Of a DNA stretch of 9,244 nucleotides, positions 1 through 6,403 are shown piece after piece. This DNA comes from Comamonas sp. lk. Lineage in GTDB: Bacteria; Pseudomonadota; Gammaproteobacteria; Burkholderiales; Burkholderiaceae_C. The stretch is taken from the NCBI GenBank assembly GCA_945875225.1, contig CAMCJY010000060.1, forward strand, positions 1-9,244, given 5' to 3'. The first letter of the stretch is position 1, and each line of letters starts with the position of its first letter. The notes beneath the pieces were generated by a model. The model made no database searches and was not told the origin of the DNA. It worked only from the letters and a program-made list of their open reading frames with translations. A program made the position numbers and the translations under genes.

Positions 1-212
1 TTGGCGTTTGCGTGCGTGCAATCGCGTTTGGCCCACAAATTGGTGACGCGCAAATCGGCAGGACCGCTCTCAATGGTTTCGCAGACAAAACCCAAGGGCG
101 CCAGGCGCGCCGCCATCAAGGCCTGGCATCCGCCGTCAGCGGGCGTGGGAGAGGGCATACTGAGCAACTGCTCAGTCAGCCGCAAGGTGGCATGGGTATC
201 GTGTGAAGGCAT
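1..212 (-). CDS. dapE: Succinyl-diaminopimelate desuccinylase, N-terminal part (runs off the left edge)
   Basis: DapE is a zinc-dependent M20-family amidohydrolase that hydrolyses N-succinyl-L,L-diaminopimelate to L,L-diaminopimelate and succinate in the cytoplasm, the step after DapC. Only the first 70 codons are visible. Translation from the ATG at 212-210 begins MPSHDTHATLRLTEQLLSMP and continues with SPTPADGGCQALMAARLAPL and, near the edge, VTNLWAKR. These match the DapE N-terminal pattern (L-L-x-x-P-S-x-T-P-D-x-x-G-C-Q then N-L-W-A-x-R). The zinc ligands and catalytic glutamate lie further on and cannot be checked. The start is fixed by the family N-terminus; a later in-frame ATG (Met19) would delete conserved residues. 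It sits 3 bases after the dapD stop in the arrangement TAAAGGATG, so the AGG of any ribosome binding site abuts the start codon, which suggests translational coupling to dapD. Identity is firm from the motif and the neighbours. Confidence 0.9.
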   Translation of the reverse strand, partial: MPSHDTHATLRLTEQLLSMPSPTPADGGCQALMAARLAPLGFVCETIESGPADLRVTNLWAKRDCTHANA

Positions 213-215
213 CCT

Positions 216-1040
216 TTAGTCACGCAGCAGTTCATTGAGCGAGGTTTTGGCGCGGGTCTGCGCATCTACGCGTTTCACAATGACAGCGCAGTACAAGCTG
301 TACTTGCCGTCGGCGCTAGGCAGATTGCCCGATACCACCACCGAACCGGCCGGAATGCGGCCATAGCTCACTTCGCCCGTAGCACGGTCGTAAATTTTGG
401 TGCTTTGGCCGATGTACACGCCCATAGAAATGACCGAGTTTTCTTCCACGATCACGCCTTCGACCACTTCGGAGCGGGCGCCGATAAAGCAGTTATCTTC
501 GATGATGGTGGGGCCCGCTTGCATGGGCTCAAGCACGCCGCCAATACCCACGCCACCGCTGAGGTGCACGTTTTTGCCGATCTGGGCGCAGGAGCCTACG
601 GTAGCCCAGGTATCGACCATGGTGCCTTCATCGACATAGGCGCCGATGTTGACGTAAGAGGGCATCAGAATCGCGCCTTTGCCGATGTAGCTGCCACGGC
701 GCGCTACCGCGGGCGGCACCACGCGCACGCCAGCGGCCTTCATGCCCGCTTCGTCCATGTGCGAAAACTTGGTTTGCACCTTGTCGTAAAAGCCCAGCTC
801 ACCGGCTTTGATCACGCTGTTGTCTTTCAGGCGAAAGCTCAGCAGAACGGCCTTTTTAATCCACTGGTGCGTAGTCCACTGGCCCACGCTTTGGCGCGTC
901 GCGACACGCAGGCTGCCGTTATTGAGTTGGCTGATCACGTGCTCCACCGCATCGCGCACTTCTTGCGACGCAGAGGTGGAAGAGATATTGGCACGATCTT
1001 CCCATGCGGCGTCCACAATGGTTTGGAGTTGTTGTGTCAT
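216..1040 (-). CDS. dapD: 2,3,4,5-tetrahydropyridine-2,6-dicarboxylate N-succinyltransferase
   Basis: DapD transfers succinyl from succinyl-CoA to tetrahydrodipicolinate, giving N-succinyl-2-amino-6-oxopimelate in the succinylase branch of diaminopimelate/lysine synthesis. The 274-residue protein has the length I recall for the Escherichia coli enzyme and aligns with it from end to end from memory. Residues 1-100 form the N-terminal helical domain (THQWIKKAVLLSFR at 57-70). Residues about 108-235 form the left-handed parallel beta-helix of hexapeptide repeats, including MPSYVNIGAYVDEGTMVDTW (126-145), VGSCAQIGKNVHLSGGVGIG (148-167) and FIGARSEVVEG (185-195). Asp143 and Glu191 appear to match the residues reported as catalytic in this family. 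The C-terminal SGNLPSADGKYSLYCAVIVK (237-256) is also conserved. The enzyme is normally a trimer. No strong Shine-Dalgarno precedes the ATG (CGAAAGCTTTTTTATG). The 42 bases separating it from dapC hold no terminator, so it is probably cotranscribed with dapC and dapE. Confidence 0.97.
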   Translation of the reverse strand: MTQQLQTIVDAAWEDRANISSTSASQEVRDAVEHVISQLNNGSLRVATRQSVGQWTTHQWIKKAVLLSFRLKDNSVIKAGELGFYDKVQTKFSHMDEAGMKAAGVRVVPPAVARRGSYIGKGAILMPSYVNIGAYVDEGTMVDTWATVGSCAQIGKNVHLSGGVGIGGVLEPMQAGPTIIEDNCFIGARSEVVEGVIVEENSVISMGVYIGQSTKIYDRATGEVSYGRIPAGSVVVSGNLPSADGKYSLYCAVIVKRVDAQTRAKTSLNELLRD

Positions 1041-1082
1041 AAAAAAGCTTTCGGTTCAGAACAGTGGTTATCAAGTAGGGGG

Positions 1083-2285
1083 TTATGAGGTGCTGCGCAC
1101 AAAAGCCGCAATACGGTGCGCCGCTTCCAAACATTCAGCGGTTTGCGCGACCAGCGCCATGCGCACAAAGCCGGTGCCCGGGTTGTGGCCCTGCGCGCTG
1201 CGCGCCAGGTAGCTGCCGGGCAAAACCGTAACATTGTAGGCAGCGTAGAGCGCGCGGGCGAAGTCCTCGTCGCTGCCGCGCACCTTGGCCCAGAGGTAAA
1301 AGCCCGCGTCGGGTAAACGCACGTCCAGCACTTGGGCCAGTACCGGCGTGACCGCATGGAATTTTTCACGGTACAGAGCGCGGTTTTCCAGCACATGGTT
1401 TTCGTCTTGCCAAGCGGCGATGCTGGCGCTCTGCACCACAGGACTCATGGCGCTACCGTGGTAGGTGCGGTAGCGCAGAAACTGCGCCATCAGCGCTGCG
1501 TCCCCGGCGCAAAAACCGCTGCGCATGCCAGGCACATTGCTGCGCTTGGACAGGCTGGTAAAAGCCACCAGGTTTTTGAAATCGCTGCGACCGAGTTGCG
1601 CTGCAGCTTCCAGGCCCCCTAATGGAGGTGTATCACGGAAATAAATTTCGCTGTAGCACTCGTCCGATGCGATAACAAAGCCATAGCGATCGCTGAGCTC
1701 AAAAAGGGTCTTCCATTCCTCTAGCGGCATGACCGCGCCGGCCGGGTTGCCAGGGCTGCATACAAACAACAACTGCGTGCGCGCCCAGACGTCCTGCGGC
1801 ACTGAGGCCCAGTCTTGGGCGAAATTGCGTTCGGGAATCGAGGCTACGTAGTAGGGCTCGGCGCCGGCCAGCAAGGCTGCGCCTTCGTAAATTTGGTAAA
1901 AGGGATTGGGGCACAGCACCAAAGGTTTGGCTTGGCCGGGTGCGCTGGCGATGACGGTTTGCGCAAAGGCAAACAGTGCCTCGCGCGAACCGTTGACCGG
2001 CAGTATTTGATCGCTGGCGCGCACTGCAATCTGGTAGCGCTTTTGCAACCATTGGGCAATGGCCTCACGCAAGGCCGCCTCGCCTGCAGTGGCCGGATAA
2101 GCGGCCAAGCCGCTGCCTTCGATGGCATGGCAATAGGCTTGTTTTATGAGCGCAGGGGTCGCGTGGCGCGGTTCCCCTATGCCCAAACTGATGGGGCTGT
2201 AATGTGCATCGGGCACGATGCCGTTAAAAAGTTGTCGCAAGCGTTCAAACGGATAGGCGTGGAGCAGCGGCAAATGCACATTCAT
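1083..2285 (-). CDS. dapC: N-succinyldiaminopimelate aminotransferase (PLP fold type I)
   Basis: DapC uses glutamate to aminate N-succinyl-2-amino-6-oxopimelate, the product of DapD, and is followed by DapE; it acts in the cytoplasm as a PLP dimer. The 400-residue protein has the class I/II aminotransferase pattern: GIGEPRHATP (35-44), the substrate-loop region YPATAGEAALREAI (63-76), VNGSREALF (97-105), CSPGNPAG (176-183, Asn180 contacting PLP), ASDECYSEIY (206-215, Asp208 pairing with the pyridine nitrogen and Tyr211 near the phosphate), SLSKRSNVPGMRSGF (244-258, Lys247 the Schiff-base lysine) and GFVRMAL (372-378, Arg375 binding the substrate carboxylate). All key residues are present. Fold-I aminotransferases overlap in specificity and an alanine or aspartate aminotransferase would look similar, but position directly before dapD-dapE and overall form support DapC. 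The ATG at 2285-2283 has no Shine-Dalgarno and lies close to a -10-like box. Confidence 0.93.
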   Translation of the reverse strand: MNVHLPLLHAYPFERLRQLFNGIVPDAHYSPISLGIGEPRHATPALIKQAYCHAIEGSGLAAYPATAGEAALREAIAQWLQKRYQIAVRASDQILPVNGSREALFAFAQTVIASAPGQAKPLVLCPNPFYQIYEGAALLAGAEPYYVASIPERNFAQDWASVPQDVWARTQLLFVCSPGNPAGAVMPLEEWKTLFELSDRYGFVIASDECYSEIYFRDTPPLGGLEAAAQLGRSDFKNLVAFTSLSKRSNVPGMRSGFCAGDAALMAQFLRYRTYHGSAMSPVVQSASIAAWQDENHVLENRALYREKFHAVTPVLAQVLDVRLPDAGFYLWAKVRGSDEDFARALYAAYNVTVLPGSYLARSAQGHNPGTGFVRMALVAQTAECLEAAHRIAAFVRSTS

Positions 2286-2293
2286 AGCGGTGT

Positions 2294-2299
2294 ATTATC
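2294..2299 (-). promoter_or_regulatory. Possible -10 element for the dap operon
   Basis: On the minus strand this reads GATAAT, five of six matches to the sigma-70 -10 consensus, in an otherwise GC-rich stretch. It ends 8 bases before the dapC ATG, so transcription would start at about 2287-2288, leaving only two or three untranslated bases. No good -35 box is visible 15-18 bases upstream. The same bases read TATTAT (2293-2298) on the plus strand and could serve the divergent HPt gene instead, again without a clear -35. The assignment is a guess from sequence alone. Confidence 0.3.
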
Positions 2300-2363
2300 G
2301 TTCAACAGGCTGTTTGCACGCTGTGCCGGATACCGGCGGCAAGCCATGCTGCCGATCTGTAGC

Positions 2364-2367
2364 GGAG
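2364..2367 (+). promoter_or_regulatory. Ribosome binding site of the HPt gene
   Basis: GGAG, extended as GGAGAG to 2369, lies 8 bases before the ATG at 2376. It decides the start: the reading frame stays open for 187 codons upstream through the antisense of dapC, and none of the upstream start codons gives a family-like N-terminus. Confidence 0.7.
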
Positions 2368-2375
2368 AGTTAACT

Positions 2376-2750
2376 ATGAGTGAAAACGCGAGCGATGCCG
2401 CGCCCTACCAGGTTTTGAACTTGGCCGGTGCCATCGATTTTTTGGGCGATATGCAAGCGGTCTCTGAGTTGCTACAGCCGCTGGTGCTCAGTTTGAGTAA
2501 TGATATTGGCGAGATAGAGCGGCTGCTGGGCGAGGGAGATATGCCAGCGGTGGCCCGCACTTTGCACTCTCTCAAAGGTTTTATCCCCGTGTTTTGCCAC
2601 GCCGAATTCGCCGCCGAACTGGTGGAGATCGAAAAGCGTAGCCGTAGTGATGACAAGCTGCAGTTGGGCCCGCAGATCGAGGCCTTGCTGCATCCCTTGC
2701 GCCAGTTGGTACAGGAATCCAACCGTTTTTTAAAGCAAACGGGCCACTAG
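2376..2750 (+). CDS. Stand-alone histidine phosphotransfer (HPt) domain protein
   Basis: A small (124-residue) acidic, mostly helical soluble protein with one HPt domain over about residues 20-120. HPt domains carry a phosphoryl group on histidine between response-regulator receiver domains in multistep phosphorelays. The phosphorylatable histidine is His64 in VARTLHSLKGFIPVFC (59-74), followed by AAELVEIEKRSR (79-90), matching the HPt pattern H-x-L-K-G then L-x-x-[IL]-E. Two departures are seen: the glycine usual ten residues after the histidine is Cys74, and a proline (Pro71) sits inside the expected helix. There is no signal peptide, membrane segment, receiver or kinase domain, and no sensor kinase or response regulator elsewhere in the window, so its partners are unknown. 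It is divergent from dapC and 137 bp upstream of smc on the same strand. The start follows from the GGAG site at 2364 and the plausible N-terminus MSENASDAAPYQVLNL. The domain call is fairly sure, the pathway is not. Confidence 0.8.
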   Translation: MSENASDAAPYQVLNLAGAIDFLGDMQAVSELLQPLVLSLSNDIGEIERLLGEGDMPAVARTLHSLKGFIPVFCHAEFAAELVEIEKRSRSDDKLQLGPQIEALLHPLRQLVQESNRFLKQTGH

Positions 2751-2783
2751 GGCGCTCGGGCGCGCACGCCCGGCTAGGCGCTC
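2747..2783. repeat. Imperfect direct repeat around a GC hairpin after the HPt gene
   Basis: CTAGGGCGCTC (2747-2757) recurs as CTAGGCGCTC (2774-2783), differing by one G. The first copy contains the TAG stop of the HPt gene. Between them is a perfect 6-bp inverted repeat, CGGGCG (2757-2762) and CGCCCG (2767-2772), around a 4-base loop CGCA. No run of T follows, so it is a poor intrinsic terminator; it may still stabilise the HPt mRNA 3' end, or be chance in GC-rich DNA. Confidence 0.4.
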
Positions 2784-2887
2784 CCCCGCATGGAGGTTGC
2801 GCGCGGTATCATGGCTGCCCCGGTATGGTTCGTTGCGACCGGCTTATTCCAATTAAATCAACCACTTAGCCGTTTCTAACAGTCCCT
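2784..2887 (+). promoter_or_regulatory. Intergenic leader upstream of smc, presumed promoter region
   Basis: This stretch between the repeat and smc must carry the promoter of the smc-zipA-ligA unit unless transcription reads through from the HPt gene. It becomes distinctly AT-rich at 2843-2881. The best candidate boxes I see are TTGCGA (2833-2838) and TTAAAT (2853-2858), only 14 bases apart, which is too short for a confident sigma-70 call. A second partial motif pair, CGGTATC (2804-2810) and CGGTATG (2821-2827), sits 17 bases apart. No Shine-Dalgarno is visible before the smc GTG. No small gene is evident. Confidence 0.25.
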
Positions 2888-5800
2888 GTGCGCCTCAATT
2901 CCATCAAGCTGTCGGGCTTCAAGTCTTTCGTCGAGCCCACCAATTTCCTATTGCCAGGTCAACTGGTCGGGGTGGTGGGCCCCAACGGTTGTGGCAAATC
3001 CAACATCATGGATGCGGTGCGCTGGGTTTTGGGCGAGAGCCGCGCCAGCGAATTGCGTGGTGAGTCCATGCAGGATGTCATATTTAACGGCACGACGACA
3101 CGCAAAGCCGCCAGCCGTGCCAGCGTGGAGCTGGTATTTGACAATTCCGACCACCGCGCCGGTGGCCAATGGGGCCAGTTCACCGAAATTGCCGTGCGCC
3201 GGGTCCTGACGCGCGACGGCACTTCCAGTTACTTCATCAACAACCAGGCCGTGCGCCGCCGCGACGTGCAAGACGTGTTTTTGGGCACCGGTCTGGGGCC
3301 GCGCGCCTACGCCATCATCGGGCAGGGGACGATTAGCCGCATTATTGAATCCAAGCCCGAAGAGTTGCGCTTGTTTCTGGAAGAGGCAGCGGGTGTATCC
3401 AAATACAAAGAGCGCCGTCGCGAGACTGAAAACCGGCTGTCCGATACGCGGTCCAATCTGACGCGGGTGGAAGACATTCTGCGCGAACTCAACAGCAGCC
3501 TGGAAAAACTCGAGCGCCAGGCCGAAGTCGCGCAAAAGTACCAGTCCATGCAAACTGATGTCACGCGCAAACAGCACCAGATATGGTTTTTGCGCCGCGC
3601 CGAAGCCCAGGCCGAGCAGGTCAAGGTGCAGCGCGATGCGCAGGCTTCGGTTAACGCTTTGGAATCGCGCATGGCCGATGTGCGGCGAATCGAGGCCGAA
3701 CTGGAGCAGGTGCGCCAAGCGCATTACGCTGCCGCCGACGAAGTGAACCAAAGCCAAGGCTTGTTGTACGAGGCCAGTGCCGAGGTGGGCCGCCTGGAGG
3801 CCGAAATCCGCTACGTAGTGGAAAACCGCCAGCGCGTGGAGCAGCGCTTGCTGATGCTGCAAGCCCAGAGCACCCAATGGGCCGAGCGCCGTGCGCAGGC
3901 CTTGCTCGATCAAGACCAGCTACTGGTTTCGCGTGAAACCGGCGCCGAGCAAGCCCAGTTGCTTGATGCACAAACCCAGGAGCAGGCCCAGCATTTGCCC
4001 GCATGGGACGAGGCTTTGCAAAGCGCACAGGCCGCTACTGTAGCGCAGCGTGATGCGGTGGCTCAAGTGCAGCAAGCCCTAAGTGTGTTGGCCTCGGAGC
4101 AACGCAATATCCAGGAGCAAAGCCGCCAGCTCAGCGCGCGGCGAGAGCGCCTGGGTGCCGATCGTAATGCCCTCACGCAAACCGACGAAGTTCGTTTACA
4201 GGACTTGCAAGCCCAATGGGAGCAGGCCCGCGCGGTAGCCGAAGAATCCTTGGAGCGCTTGCACAGCCTGCAGGAAAGTGCGCCCGGACTGGACGAGGCG
4301 CGCCGCGCGCAGCAGCAGCAGGTCAATACCGATGCGACGCGTTATGCCGATCTATCGGCGCGCCTGGAAGCGCTCAAGGCCTTGCAAGAGCGATTGCGTA
4401 CCGATGAAAAACTCAAGCCCTGGCTCAGCAAGCACGGTTTGCTGGACTTACAGGGCTTGTGGACCCGCATCCAGGTGCAGGCTGGATGGGAAAACGCCAT
4501 CGAGGCGGCCTTGCGCGACCGCTTGGGCGCACTGGAAGTGTCCAAGCTAGAGATGGTGCAAGCCTTTATTCAGGACGTGCCGCCAGTCAAGCTGTCTTTC
4601 TTTAGCAGCCCGCTCGCCGGGCGCAGCGGCGCTACCAGCACCTTGACGGCGCTGGCCGATAAAGTGCAAATCCATGACGCCGGCCTGGCTGCCGTAGTGG
4701 CCGAGTGGTTGCTCGGCTCTTATGCCGCCAAGGACATGGACCAGGCCTTTGTCCAGCGCGCTCAGCTGCAAGCGGGGGAGAACCTGTTTGTCCCCCAGGG
4801 CCATGCGGTCGGTGCGCACAGCGTCAGTTTTTACGCGGCCGATGCCGAGCAAGCGGGCTTGTTGGCAAGGGCCCAGGAAATTCAGAATTTGGAAAAAGAC
4901 GCACGGGCCCAAGCCATGATGGCCGAGGCATCGCGCAGCGCGCTCAACCGGGCCGAAAGCGCTTATGCCCAATGCGCCGCGCAACTGGTAGATGTCCGGC
5001 GCCAGGCCCAAGAAAGCCAGACCCATAGCCATAGCTTGGAAGTGGAAGTCCTGCGCCTGACCCAATTGGCCGAGCAAACCCGCCAGCGCAGCAGCGAAAT
5101 CGAGGCCGATGCGACCGAGGTGGATGCCATGTTGGAAGACCTTTCGGCGCGATCACAGGAAGCCGAAGCGCGCTTTGAAAGCCTGGACCTGCGCTTAGGC
5201 GAAAGCCAGGAAAAGCACGCCGACTTGCAAGAGCGCGCTATGGCGGCGCAAGCCCAGTTGGACCAAAGCCGCGAGCAACTGCGCAGCTTGGAGCGCCAGG
5301 TGCAAGAGCAGATGTTCAACCAGCGCAGCTTGCTGGCGCGGGCGCAGGAAATTGAGCGTTCCTTGCAAACTGCTGATGCGCAGACGGTGGCCGTGGCCGA
5401 AGAAGTGGCGCGCGGGCAGGCCGAATTGCAGGAGCTGTCTGACGTGGCGGCCCAAGCCGGTTTACAAAGTGCATTAAGCCTGAAAGCCGAGCGCGAGAAG
5501 GCCCTGGGCGCCAAGCGGAGCACCTACGAGGATTTGACAGCCACCTTGCGCAGCCACGAGGAGCGCCGTCTGCAACTAGAGCGCGAGCTGGACCCTATGC
5601 GCCAGCGCATCACCGAATTGCAGCTCAAAGAGCAGGCCGCACGTTTGGGCTTCGAGCAATACGAAAACCAGTTGTTTGAAGCGCAGGCTGATCTGGACGC
5701 CCTGGCCCAAAGCCTTGAAGGTCATAGCATCCGAATGTCGGCACTGCAAGCAGAAATCGATCGCCTGCACCGCGAGATTGCCGCCCTGGGCGCGGTCAAC

Positions 5801-6403
5801 CTGGCAGCTTTGGATGAACTGACGAGCAGTCGTGAGCGCAAAGAATTTTTAGATGTGCAAAGCCTGGATTTGAACGAGGCCATGCGTACGCTGGAAGACG
5901 CGATTCGCAAGATTGACGCGGAAACGCGCGAACTGTTGGCCGAGACTTTCAACGAAGTCAATCGCCACTTCGGCGAGATGTTCCCGGTGCTGTTTGGCGG
6001 CGGCAATGCGCGCCTGGTCATTACTGGCGATGAGATTTTGGACTCCGGCGTGCAGGTGGTTGCCCAACCGCCGGGTAAGAAAAACCAGACCATTCATTTG
6101 CTTTCGGGTGGCGAAAAAGCGCTTACCGCCATCGCGCTAGTGTTTGCCATTTTCCAGCTCAACCCGGCTCCGTTTTGTTTGCTCGATGAGGTGGACGCAC
6201 CCCTGGATGACGCCAATACCGAGCGCTACACGAAGCTGGTGCAGCGCATGAGCGCAGGCACCCAGTTTTTGTTTATCAGCCATAACAAAATTGCCATGGA
6301 AATGGCCGAGCAGTTGATTGGCGTCACCATGCAGGAGCAGGGCGTGTCGCGCATCGTGGCGGTCGAAATGGATGTGGCCATGGGGCTGGTGGAGGCGGTA
6401 TGA
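2888..6403 (+). CDS. smc: Chromosome segregation/condensin ATPase SMC
   Basis: Smc forms a V-shaped dimer that, with ScpA and ScpB, loads on DNA and extrudes loops to organise and segregate the chromosome. At 1171 residues it is the usual full length. The N-terminal ATPase half has Walker A GPNGCGKS (31-38), the conserved arginine in ELRGES (Arg57), Q-loop IIGQG (Gln146) and LFLEEAAG (162-169). A coiled coil rich in Gln, Ala and Glu runs from about 170 to 510, the hinge from about 515 to 660, and the returning coil from about 660 to 1010. The C-terminal half has the signature LSGGEK (1072-1077), Walker B FCLLDEVDAPLDD (1096-1108, catalytic Glu1101) and the H-loop FISHN (His1132). The ATPase is intact. 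The hinge lacks the glycine-rich motif of the Bacillus type. The start is forced: an in-frame TAG at 2867 leaves GTG 2888 as the first usable codon, and MRLNSIKLSGFKSF is the family N-terminus. No clear Shine-Dalgarno precedes it. scpA and scpB are not in this window. Confidence 0.98.
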   Translation: MRLNSIKLSGFKSFVEPTNFLLPGQLVGVVGPNGCGKSNIMDAVRWVLGESRASELRGESMQDVIFNGTTTRKAASRASVELVFDNSDHRAGGQWGQFTEIAVRRVLTRDGTSSYFINNQAVRRRDVQDVFLGTGLGPRAYAIIGQGTISRIIESKPEELRLFLEEAAGVSKYKERRRETENRLSDTRSNLTRVEDILRELNSSLEKLERQAEVAQKYQSMQTDVTRKQHQIWFLRRAEAQAEQVKVQRDAQASVNALESRMADVRRIEAELEQVRQAHYAAADEVNQSQGLLYEASAEVGRLEAEIRYVVENRQRVEQRLLMLQAQSTQWAERRAQALLDQDQLLVSRETGAEQAQLLDAQTQEQAQHLPAWDEALQSAQAATVAQRDAVAQVQQALSVLASEQRNIQEQSRQLSARRERLGADRNALTQTDEVRLQDLQAQWEQARAVAEESLERLHSLQESAPGLDEARRAQQQQVNTDATRYADLSARLEALKALQERLRTDEKLKPWLSKHGLLDLQGLWTRIQVQAGWENAIEAALRDRLGALEVSKLEMVQAFIQDVPPVKLSFFSSPLAGRSGATSTLTALADKVQIHDAGLAAVVAEWLLGSYAAKDMDQAFVQRAQLQAGENLFVPQGHAVGAHSVSFYAADAEQAGLLARAQEIQNLEKDARAQAMMAEASRSALNRAESAYAQCAAQLVDVRRQAQESQTHSHSLEVEVLRLTQLAEQTRQRSSEIEADATEVDAMLEDLSARSQEAEARFESLDLRLGESQEKHADLQERAMAAQAQLDQSREQLRSLERQVQEQMFNQRSLLARAQEIERSLQTADAQTVAVAEEVARGQAELQELSDVAAQAGLQSALSLKAEREKALGAKRSTYEDLTATLRSHEERRLQLERELDPMRQRITELQLKEQAARLGFEQYENQLFEAQADLDALAQSLEGHSIRMSALQAEIDRLHREIAALGAVNLAALDELTSSRERKEFLDVQSLDLNEAMRTLEDAIRKIDAETRELLAETFNEVNRHFGEMFPVLFGGGNARLVITGDEILDSGVQVVAQPPGKKNQTIHLLSGGEKALTAIALVFAIFQLNPAPFCLLDEVDAPLDDANTERYTKLVQRMSAGTQFLFISHNKIAMEMAEQLIGVTMQEQGVSRIVAVEMDVAMGLVEAV

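Noticed and set aside
405..1088. 227-codon open frame antisense to dapD, rich in His and Ala
   Set aside because: The composition is what complementary GC-rich coding sequence gives; dapD is certain on the other strand.
1815..2375. Long open frame on the plus strand continuous with the HPt gene, which could make a 311-residue protein
   Set aside because: It is antisense to dapC, a clear gene; its translation has no recognisable domain; and the GGAG site at 2364 marks the ATG at 2376 as the start.
2948..3913. 321-codon open frame antisense to smc
   Set aside because: It mirrors a well-supported gene in GC-rich DNA where stop codons are rare on the opposite strand. Its translation shows no domain and it has no convincing start signal.
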